Source: QGON01 sp963691905
GTDB lineage: Bacteria; Pseudomonadota; Gammaproteobacteria; Chromatiales; Chromatiaceae
DNA: 64,000 bases
Assembly: GCA_963691905.1 (NCBI GenBank)
Contig: OY829893.1
Span: 620,001 to 684,000 of the forward strand
Direction: 5' to 3'
The notes under the pieces were generated by a model. That model was not told where the DNA came from. It made no database searches and saw only the letters and a list, made by a program, of their open reading frames with translations. Positions 1 to 6,551 of this stretch are shown here, piece by piece (position 1 is the first letter of the stretch; each line of letters opens with the position of its first letter). The position numbers and the translations under genes were made by a program.

Positions 1-1162
1 TCGCCAGCACGGGGGCAGCGGTGGACTTCATGGAGAGGCCCAGGCCGGCGATCACGTTGGTGCCGTCACCGGTGGTTGAGGCCTCAGCGATGTGCCTCAC
101 TGGGGCAAACTCAGTTGCGGTATAGTACTCAGTGATCACAACCATTGCCGCAGTCAGCACCAGACCGATCATGGCGGAACCGAACAGCGCCATGGTCGGA
201 TTGGTGACGCCTTCGATAACCACGTCAGCCATCATGTAGTCAGTGACAAAGTAGAAGGCCACTGCGGCGATAACGCCGGCAACTGCCAGTCCCTTGTAGA
301 GTGCGATCATGATCTTGGTATCGCCCTCTTTCGCCTGGACGAAATAGGTGCCGATCACGGAGGCAATGATGGATACGCCGCCGAGCACCAATGGGTAGGT
401 GATCGCAGCGCCACCGGAGACCAGCAGACTGCCAAGCAGCATGGTGGCGACCACGGTTACCGCGTAGGTCTCGAACAGGTCAGCTGCCATGCCGGCGCAG
501 TCGCCCACGTTGTCGCCCACGTTATCGGCGATAACCGCAGGGTTGCGTGGGTCATCCTCGGGGATGCCTGCCTCAACCTTACCGACGATGTCGGCGCCCA
601 CATCAGCACCCTTGGTGAAGATGCCGCCGCCAAGACGGGCGAAGATGGAGATCAGTGAGCCGCCGAAGGCGAGGCCAACCAGTGCGTGTAGCGCATCGTC
701 GTCGGAGACGCCCATCTGGTGGAGGATGGCATAGTAACCGGCCACACCCAGCAGACCCAGACCAACCACCAGCATGCCGGTGATGGCGCCGCCGCGGAAG
801 GCGACTTGCAGTGCAGCGTTGATGCCGTGATTGGCGGCCTCTGCGGTGCGCAGATTGGAACGCACCGAGATGTTCATGCCAATATAACCGGCGGCGCCGG
901 AGAAGACTGCGCCGATGGCAAAGCCGATGGCAGTGGTTGTGCCCAATGCGGCAAAAAGGACCACGAACATGATAGCGCCGACGATGCCGATGGCAGTGTA
1001 CTGGCGGTTAAGGTAGGCGGTGGCGCCCTCCTGTATGGCAGCGGCGATCTCTTTCATTCGATCGTTGCCTTCCGGTTGTGCCAGTATCCACTTGACGGAT
1101 ACAAATCCATAAGCCAGTGCAGCAACGGCACAGACCAGACTAAAAATTAGTTCGTTACTCAC
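1..1162 (-). CDS. hppA: Membrane proton-translocating pyrophosphatase (partial, C-terminus outside window)
   Basis: H+-PPase hydrolyses pyrophosphate and pumps protons across the inner membrane. About 387 N-terminal residues are present; the family is usually near 670-700, so the C-terminal half is cut off by the window edge. The substrate-binding motif DVGADIVGKVE is at about residues 187-197, followed by the conserved DNVGDNVGDCAGMAADLFE block at about 208-228. The protein is strongly hydrophobic. The start is the GTG at 1160-1162 (VSNELIFSLVC), preceded on the minus strand by a good GAGGAGG ribosome site. The residue deciding K+ dependence lies outside the window. It lies directly downstream of the PPi-dependent phosphofructokinase gene on the same strand, which suggests coupled PPi metabolism. 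Confidence 0.95.
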   Translation of the reverse strand, partial: MSNELIFSLVCAVAALAYGFVSVKWILAQPEGNDRMKEIAAAIQEGATAYLNRQYTAIGIVGAIMFVVLFAALGTTTAIGFAIGAVFSGAAGYIGMNISVRSNLRTAEAANHGINAALQVAFRGGAITGMLVVGLGLLGVAGYYAILHQMGVSDDDALHALVGLAFGGSLISIFARLGGGIFTKGADVGADIVGKVEAGIPEDDPRNPAVIADNVGDNVGDCAGMAADLFETYAVTVVATMLLGSLLVSGGAAITYPLVLGGVSIIASVIGTYFVQAKEGDTKIMIALYKGLAVAGVIAAVAFYFVTDYMMADVVIEGVTNPTMALFGSAMIGLVLTAAMVVITEYYTATEFAPVRHIAEASTTGDGTNVIAGLGLSMKSTAAPVLA

Positions 1163-1307
1163 GTAGGAACCCTCCTCAACGTATTAATAGATCGGATAAC
1201 GGTTTTTTTGGTCGATATTACTTCGGTCGCGTGCCGCGCTTCCCCACGCGCGGACCTGCTACTTTCTAATATTCCTAAATGCCAAATCATTGACTCGAAT
1301 CAAATCA

Positions 1308-1345
1308 GACGAAAATAAAGCGGGGGCGCTGAAACAGAGCCCCCC
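1308..1345 (-). terminator. Hairpin between pfp and hppA
   Basis: A GC-rich stem GGGGGC/GCCCCC (1322-1327 with 1339-1344), extended by CTG/CAG around an AAA loop, lies just past the pfp stop. On the minus strand it is followed by the T-rich run GCTTTATTTTC. It could be a partial terminator that lowers hppA expression relative to pfp, with hppA possibly having its own promoter in 1163-1305. Confidence 0.5.
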
Positions 1346-1357
1346 CGGTGCTTCGCC

Positions 1358-2614
1358 TTAGATTTCGAATTTTTCCAGCTTTTGCGGCACTGCCGCGCCC
1401 TTCATGGTGACGTACTTGGGCATTCCATTGTCGTCATATTCGGGGTAGGACTCGCCCTTGATCAGCGGGTAGAGGTACTCCTTGCATTTGTCGGTGATAC
1501 CGAAGCCGTCTTCGGTGATGAAATCCATCGGCATCATCTTCTCGACATTGGCGACCTCGCTCAGCGGGGCTTCACCGATGCTCCACTTGTAGGGATTGGA
1601 AGATTCGCGAACCACGGTCGGCATGATGGAATTCTTGCCTTCCAGCGCCTTTTCCACAGCGGCCTGGCCCAGGGCATAGGCCTGCTCGACGTCAGACTCA
1701 GAGGCCAGGTGACGAGCTGCGCGCTGCAGATAGTCGGCCACGGCCCAGTGGAACTTGAGGTCCAGGGCATCTTTGACCATGTTGGCGACGACCGGTGCTG
1801 CGCCGCCTAGTTGGGCGTGGCCGAAGGAGTCACGGGTACCCTGTTCGGCCAGGAAAGTGCCGTCAGGATAGTGGGCGCCTTCGGAGACGCAGATGGTGCA
1901 GTAGCCGTGCTCTTTCACCTTGGCATCGACAGCAGCGATGAATTTCTCCTTGTCGAACTCGATCTCAGGGAACAGGGTGACAACCGGAATGCCGTAGTCC
2001 TCGACCAGCGCGCCGGCGGCGGCGATCCAGCCGGCGTGACGACCCATCACCTCGATCACGAAGATCTTGGTGGAGGTGGCGGCCATGGAGCGCACGTCGA
2101 AGGAGGCCTCCAGGGTGGAAACCGCGATGTACTTGGCTACGGAACCGAAACCAGGGCAGTTGTCGGTGATCGGCAGGTCGTTGTCCACGGTTTTCGGTAC
2201 GTGGATGGCCTGAACCGGATAGCCCATCTTCTCGGAGAGCTGGGAGACCTTGTAGCAGGTGTCGGCGGAGTCGCCGCCGCCATTGTAGAAGAAGTAGCCG
2301 ATGTTATGGGCCTTGAAGATCTCGATCAAACGCTCATATTCACGTTTGCTCTCCTCCAGGCCTTTCAGTTTGAAGCGACAGGAACCGAAACCGCCGGAAG
2401 GGGTGGTCTTCAGTGCGGCGATATCCTCAGCGGACTCCTGGGAGGTATCGATCAGATCTTCGGTCAGTGCGCCGATGATGCCGTTGCGGCCGGCGTAGAC
2501 GTTGGCGATCTTGTCGCTGTGCTTGCGGCAGGTCTCGATGACGCCACAGGCCGACGAGTTGATGACTGCGGTCACGCCACCGGACTGGGCGTAAAAGGCA
2601 TTCTTTGCTGTCAT
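1358..2614 (-). CDS. pfp: Pyrophosphate-dependent 6-phosphofructokinase
   Basis: 418 residues, PfkA superfamily. It catalyses reversible phosphoryl transfer between PPi and fructose 6-phosphate. SGGVTAVIN is at about residues 11-19, the phosphate-donor loop GGGDS at 112-116, and PKTVDND at 140-146. The lysine in PKT replaces the Gly of ATP-dependent enzymes (PGTIDND) and is the diagnostic PPi feature. MGRHAGW is at about 190. In methanotrophs and sulfur-oxidising symbionts such enzymes also act on sedoheptulose bisphosphate in the Calvin or pentose cycle and return PPi for a proton-pumping PPase. That fits the hppA gene 195 bp downstream on the same strand. The PPi assignment is from motif, not experiment. 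Confidence 0.92.
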   Translation of the reverse strand: MTAKNAFYAQSGGVTAVINSSACGVIETCRKHSDKIANVYAGRNGIIGALTEDLIDTSQESAEDIAALKTTPSGGFGSCRFKLKGLEESKREYERLIEIFKAHNIGYFFYNGGGDSADTCYKVSQLSEKMGYPVQAIHVPKTVDNDLPITDNCPGFGSVAKYIAVSTLEASFDVRSMAATSTKIFVIEVMGRHAGWIAAAGALVEDYGIPVVTLFPEIEFDKEKFIAAVDAKVKEHGYCTICVSEGAHYPDGTFLAEQGTRDSFGHAQLGGAAPVVANMVKDALDLKFHWAVADYLQRAARHLASESDVEQAYALGQAAVEKALEGKNSIMPTVVRESSNPYKWSIGEAPLSEVANVEKMMPMDFITEDGFGITDKCKEYLYPLIKGESYPEYDDNGMPKYVTMKGAAVPQKLEKFEI

Positions 2615-2667
2615 GTCTGGCTAACTCCTTAATTTTATTGCGGAAAAAAGGATATTGTCTGGAACTG

Positions 2668-3108
2668 TTATTTCAGGTCGCCCCGCTCTTTGGCCTCATA
2701 GTCGGCCTGGGTTTGTAGCAGGGAAACAATACATTCAGTCAAATCGTCATACTCATGGACGCCGGTGCCGTACTGCTGGTATCCCCGGTAGAAAAATTGG
2801 CAGCGGTATCTACGGTCACCCGTTTTGAACAGCACGAAGTTGCAGTCGTCCTCGTTCCAGTAAACCACAGGACAGCTTGTGAGCTCTCTGTCAGAGAGCA
2901 TTAGACGTATCTCAGCGTCTGCGAGCTGCAAAGGCACATCGCGGTCGTAGCGCTCTTTGAGGGTGGTATCGATGATCCAGCGCTCTGAGTCGGTAATATC
3001 TGGAATTTCCGGCATGGGGGGGAAGGTCTGCAGTCCGTCAATTAAATCAAGCCCAGAGTCGCCGGGCCACGGGGTCGAAGCATAATCGATAGCCCCGGAT
3101 GAGTACAC
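2668..3108 (-). CDS. Hypothetical protein
   Basis: 146 residues if translated from the GTG at 3106-3108. An in-frame ATG at 3013-3015 (MPEIPDIT) would give about 115 residues but has no visible ribosome site, and the upstream start has only a weak GAAG. The protein is acidic and soluble, rich in aromatic residues (VVYWNEDDCNFVLF, RYRCQFFYRGYQQYG), with no signal peptide or membrane segment. I do not recognise the family. It lies 53 bp upstream of pfp on the same strand and could be co-transcribed with it. Confidence 0.6.
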   Translation of the reverse strand: MYSSGAIDYASTPWPGDSGLDLIDGLQTFPPMPEIPDITDSERWIIDTTLKERYDRDVPLQLADAEIRLMLSDRELTSCPVVYWNEDDCNFVLFKTGDRRYRCQFFYRGYQQYGTGVHEYDDLTECIVSLLQTQADYEAKERGDLK

Positions 3109-3333
3109 AAACTTCGTTGACTTTAGGGGTATTCTGATATTAGCTTACCCAAGCTGATCAACGGCGGCCAATCCAAAACTTAGATACAGTCATGGAATTT
3201 CCTAATTAGCTGATGGTGTAGGGCATGAGACAGCGTTTTTTGCTTCCTGCAGCGTATGGGACATGGGTGTTTATCCAGATTTGGCTGCGGGTTGGCCACA
3301 CATAAAATACCACTTAACTAAAGGGGAGTGGCG

Positions 3334-5151
3334 ATGAGAATCGTTCTGCTTGGAGCGCCAGGATCGGGTAAGGGAACCCAGGCCAAAAAGATTGTGGCGA
3401 AATACGGGATTCCCCAGATCTCCACCGGGGATCTGCTGCGGGCCGCTGTGGCGGCGGAGTCTGAACTGGGTAGACGGGCCAAGGAGGCAATGGAGTCGGG
3501 GCACCTGGTTTCCGACGGTATTGTCCTGGCCATGATCCGGGAACGTCTGCAGGCCCAGGATGTGGAGGAGGGATACATTCTCGACGGTTTCCCGCGTAAT
3601 CTGATCCAGTCAGAGACCCTCGACGCCATGCTCAGTGAGCTGGGGCAGCCTTTGGATCTCGCGATACTCATCCATGTGGAAACCGATGCGCTGATGGAGC
3701 GGCTGGTCGGACGGCGCAATTGTGAGTCCTGTGGCCAGATGTACAACATCTACAGCAACCCCACTATCGTCGAAGGTGTGTGCGACAAGTGTGGCGGCAA
3801 GCTGCACCAGCGGGTGGATGATAACGAAGAGACCATCAGCCATCGGCTGCATGTCTATGACAACCTGACCGTGCCACTGATCGAACATTATGACGAACAG
3901 GGCAAGCTACGTCGGATCGAAGGCGCAGGGGAGATCGGGGAAATCTTTGCTAATGTTTGCCAGATACTGGATGACGTCGCTTCCTCCCCGGTTGTTGAGC
4001 CGGATACGCCTGCCGCGGAAAAGGATGATGAAGTGATGGAGCCGGAACAGATTGCAGCGCCCGAGCCCGAGCCCGAGCCCGAGTCTGAGCCTGAGCCTGT
4101 GGCGGTTACTGCGGTCGAGCCAGAGCCGGTCGCAGTGATGGAGGTGGTTGAGGAGAAAGTGCCAGAGAAAAGCACGGTGGCAGAAGAGAAGATTGTTACG
4201 AGAAAGAAGTCCCCCGCCAAGAAAAAGGCAGCCGTGAAGAAAAAGGCAGCCGTGAAGAAGAAGGTCGCCAGCAAAAAGAAGGCGACGGCGAAGAAGAAGG
4301 CCTCCGCCAAGAAAAAGGTAGCTGCGAAGAAGAAGGTCTCCAGCAAAAAGAAGGCGACGGCGAAGAAGAAGGCCTCCGCTAAGAAAAAAGTAGCTGCGAA
4401 GAAGAAGGTCTCCAGCAAAAAGAAGGTGGCGGCGAAGAAGAAGGCCTCTGCCCGGAAAAAGGTAGCTTCAAAGAAGAAGGTCTCCAGCAAAAAGAAGGTG
4501 GCGGCGAAGAAGAAGGCCTCTGCCCGGAAAAAGGTAGCTTCAAAGAAGAAGGTCGCCAGCAAAAAGAAGGTGACGGCGAAGAAGAAGGCCTCCGCCAAGA
4601 AAAAGGTAGCTGCGAAGAAGAAGGTCTCCAGCAAAAAGAAGGCGACGGCGAAGAAGAAGGCCTCCGCCAGGAAAAAGGTAGCTGCCAAGAAGAAGGTGTC
4701 CAGCAGGAAGAAGGCGACGGCGAAGAAGAAGGCCACCGCCAGGAAAAAGGTAGCTGCCAAGAAGAAGGTGTCCAGCAAAAAGAAGGCGACGGCGAAGAAG
4801 AAGGCCTCCGCCAGGAAAAAGGTAGCTGCCAAGAAGAAGGTGTCCAGAAAAAAGAAGGCGACAGCTAAGAAGAAAGCCTCCGCCAGGAAAAAGGTAACTG
4901 CCAAGAAGAAGGTGTCCACCAGGAAGAAGGCGACGGCTAAGAAGAAGGCCACCGCCAGGAAAAAGGTAGCTGCCAAGAAGAAGGTGTCCAGCAAAAAGAA
5001 GGCGACAGCTAAGAAGAAAGCCTCCGCCCGGAAAAAGGTAGCCGCCAAGAAGAAGGTGTCTACCAAGAGGAAGGCAACTGCGAAGAAGAAAGTCTCTTCC
5101 AAGAAGAGGATGGCTAGGAAGAAGAAAACGGTTGGAAAGCGGCGGCGGTAG
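3334..5151 (+). CDS. adk: Adenylate kinase with long acidic linker and histone H1-like Lys/Ala tail
   Basis: Residues 1 to about 216 are a complete adenylate kinase (ATP + AMP to 2 ADP): Walker A GAPGSGKGT at 7-15, DGFPRN at 84-89, and a LID with four cysteines (C130, C133, C150, C153) typical of zinc-binding Adk. Normal Adk ends near 215 residues; this one runs to 605. Residues about 217-286 form an acidic Pro-Glu-rich linker. From about 290 to the end the sequence is a hexapeptide array such as ATAKKK/ASAKKK/VAAKKK/VSSKKK, resembling the C-terminal domain of histone H1 and bacterial H1-like proteins. The start is the ATG at 3334 with AAGGGGAG just upstream; the GTG at 3328 overlaps that site. 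The frame stays open to the end and is followed by a strong terminator, so the tail is translated as one protein with the kinase. The function of the tail is unknown; nucleic-acid or polyphosphate binding is an inference. Confidence 0.93.
   Translation: MRIVLLGAPGSGKGTQAKKIVAKYGIPQISTGDLLRAAVAAESELGRRAKEAMESGHLVSDGIVLAMIRERLQAQDVEEGYILDGFPRNLIQSETLDAMLSELGQPLDLAILIHVETDALMERLVGRRNCESCGQMYNIYSNPTIVEGVCDKCGGKLHQRVDDNEETISHRLHVYDNLTVPLIEHYDEQGKLRRIEGAGEIGEIFANVCQILDDVASSPVVEPDTPAAEKDDEVMEPEQIAAPEPEPEPESEPEPVAVTAVEPEPVAVMEVVEEKVPEKSTVAEEKIVTRKKSPAKKKAAVKKKAAVKKKVASKKKATAKKKASAKKKVAAKKKVSSKKKATAKKKASAKKKVAAKKKVSSKKKVAAKKKASARKKVASKKKVSSKKKVAAKKKASARKKVASKKKVASKKKVTAKKKASAKKKVAAKKKVSSKKKATAKKKASARKKVAAKKKVSSRKKATAKKKATARKKVAAKKKVSSKKKATAKKKASARKKVAAKKKVSRKKKATAKKKASARKKVTAKKKVSTRKKATAKKKATARKKVAAKKKVSSKKKATAKKKASARKKVAAKKKVSTKRKATAKKKVSSKKRMARKKKTVGKRRR
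4201..5148 (+). repeat. In-frame tandem repeat encoding the Lys/Ala tail of Adk
   Basis: An 18-bp unit coding a KKK-xxx hexapeptide is arranged in a higher-order period of about 72 bp (24 residues: ATAKKK ASAKKK VAAKKK VSSKKK). Copies differ mainly at synonymous sites and K/R or A/T/S exchanges. The array is long and nearly identical, so its length is likely to vary between strains and to be prone to assembly error. Confidence 0.9.
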
Positions 5152-5180
5152 CCCCACGCAATCCATAGCCCGATGAGAAA

Positions 5181-5208
5181 GGGCTCCCTGAAATGGGAGC
5201 CCTTTTTT
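5181..5208 (+). terminator. Rho-independent terminator of adk
   Basis: A perfect 8-bp stem GGGCTCCC/GGGAGCCC with a 6-nt loop is followed by TTTTTT, starting 30 bp after the adk stop codon. Confidence 0.92.
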
Positions 5209-5231
5209 GTGGCGTGCCAAAATGACTCGCC

Positions 5232-5297
5232 GTGGGAGCGGCGCCCCGCCGCGCTTTACCTATCTACGGAGCCATCACGGCGGGGCGCAGTTCCCAC
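5232..5297. repeat. Palindromic intergenic repeat (REP-like)
   Basis: Two arms of 20 bp (5232-5251 starting GTGGGAGCGGCGCC, and 5278-5297 ending GTTCCCAC) are inverted copies with two mismatches, separated by 26 bp. The motif GTGGGAGCGGCGCC resembles gammaproteobacterial REP units. It sits between adk and the convergent zinc-ribbon gene. No transposase is nearby. Confidence 0.75.
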
Positions 5298-5337
5298 AAT
5301 TTTATTTATAACTCCCTGCTGATTTCGGAGGAGATAT

Positions 5338-5868
5338 TTAATCCGTTTTTTCACCTGCCCGCCGGAATTCAGTACCGCGGCACCCCGAGCAGGGTGGAAT
5401 GTGCCCGGTTTTTTTGAAATGCATCTCTTTGCCGCAGCTTGAGCAGATCAGTGTGCCGGGTCCAGTGACCTCGCCAGTGTGGTATCTGGATGCCTCTTTT
5501 GCCCGTTCAGCAATTTTGTTCAGTTCCAGCTTGGTCTGATCCGCCACACGGGAGAACATTTCGACTATCCGGTCTTCCACCTGCTGGACATCAAACTGCC
5601 ACCACTCGGATAACTGTTCCCCGGTCTCAATCAAGTAGTGCGCGGCATCTTTCACATCCCGCTCGACATAACCGGCGACCTTATCCGCCTCCTCGCGGCT
5701 CAGTTCACCCAGTTCGACGACCTTCTCCTTGGCATCGTCAAAATAGTCCTTGAGACCCGGGATGGCATTCTCCTTTGCCGATTCGATGGCATCATGCACA
5801 TGCTCGAGGATGTCCTCATAAGCGTCTGTGAGTCTGTCCAGTGGGTTTTTGTTGTCGGGATCTGTCAT
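5338..5868 (-). CDS. Zinc ribbon-containing protein, YbeL/DUF1451-like
   Basis: 176 residues. The N-terminal about 125 residues are charged and helical. A C-terminal zinc ribbon follows, with CSSCGKEMHFKKTGHIPPC and a further Cys (CSGC). This layout and length match the DUF1451 (E. coli YbeL) family, whose function is not known. No signal peptide or membrane segment. It is a monocistronic unit, convergent with adk. Confidence 0.8.
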   Translation of the reverse strand: MTDPDNKNPLDRLTDAYEDILEHVHDAIESAKENAIPGLKDYFDDAKEKVVELGELSREEADKVAGYVERDVKDAAHYLIETGEQLSEWWQFDVQQVEDRIVEMFSRVADQTKLELNKIAERAKEASRYHTGEVTGPGTLICSSCGKEMHFKKTGHIPPCSGCRGTEFRRAGEKTD

Positions 5869-6077
5869 GGTCTGCTCCTTACAGCGGCCTCACCGCCATT
5901 TTCTGGTTCTTCTAATGGTAATAATGGATGAAATTTACGCGTTGGCAAATGATCAGGGCTAATTGAGGTTGTCTTTGCGCCAGGGACGGTGAAATTTACT
6001 CACCGTTTCGTGAGAAACTCTGTTATCACCCATTTACTGCAATGGTGCGCAGGCTGCACCCAATTTTGAGAATTTTC

Positions 6078-6491
6078 GTGACCACCACAATAAATGAAAC
6101 CGACCGGAAACGTTTCCGTGAAAGTCTTACGCGATCCAAAGCGAATGATCAATTTCTTGATCGCTTTTACGACCGCTTTGTTGGCCAATCCGATGAAGTT
6201 GCGGCTTTTTTCCATAACCGGGATATGCCGCAAATCAAGCAGAAGTTGCTGACCACCCTGGAGATGCTGGCTGACACAACAGAGGGTCAGCCGGGACTGG
6301 GTATGTACATGGAGATGCTGGGAAAGATACACCGGCGCCTGAATGTGGAACACCGATTTTTTGCCGGTTGGCGAAAGGCGCTGATCGAGACAGTGGCGGA
6401 ATGTGATTCGGAGTTCAGTGAAGAGACGCGTCTTGCCTGGGAGCGGGCGATCGACCATGTGATTGAGCGAATGTCCGACCCAACTTCCTGA
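6078..6491 (+). CDS. Single-domain globin-like protein
   Basis: 137 residues from the GTG at 6078, or 149 from an in-frame ATG at 6042. The GTG has a weak GAG ahead of it and the ATG has none. The C-terminal half fits the globin F-H helices: LGKIHRRLNVEHRFF carries a candidate proximal His, and ETRLAWERAIDHVIE matches helix H. FFHN sits in the helix B/C region. Single-domain globins bind haem and O2 or NO; that ligand role is inferred from the family. It lies directly upstream of leuS. The fold assignment is by motif only. Confidence 0.65.
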   Translation: MTTTINETDRKRFRESLTRSKANDQFLDRFYDRFVGQSDEVAAFFHNRDMPQIKQKLLTTLEMLADTTEGQPGLGMYMEMLGKIHRRLNVEHRFFAGWRKALIETVAECDSEFSEETRLAWERAIDHVIERMSDPTS

Positions 6492-6551
6492 ATGTCTGAG
6501 GTTAGGTTATCCTTCCGCGATTATCCGAATACATTTTCCCGAAGCCGGACC

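Noticed and set aside
1811..2632. 273-codon plus-strand open frame over pfp
   Set aside because: Antisense to a clear phosphofructokinase with all motifs; no homology signal or ribosome site.
3888..5102. Long minus-strand open frame rich in Phe/Leu/Ala opposite the adk tail
   Set aside because: It is the reverse complement of the Lys/Ala array (AAG/AAA read as CTT/TTT); low complexity, no ribosome site, shadow of the real gene.
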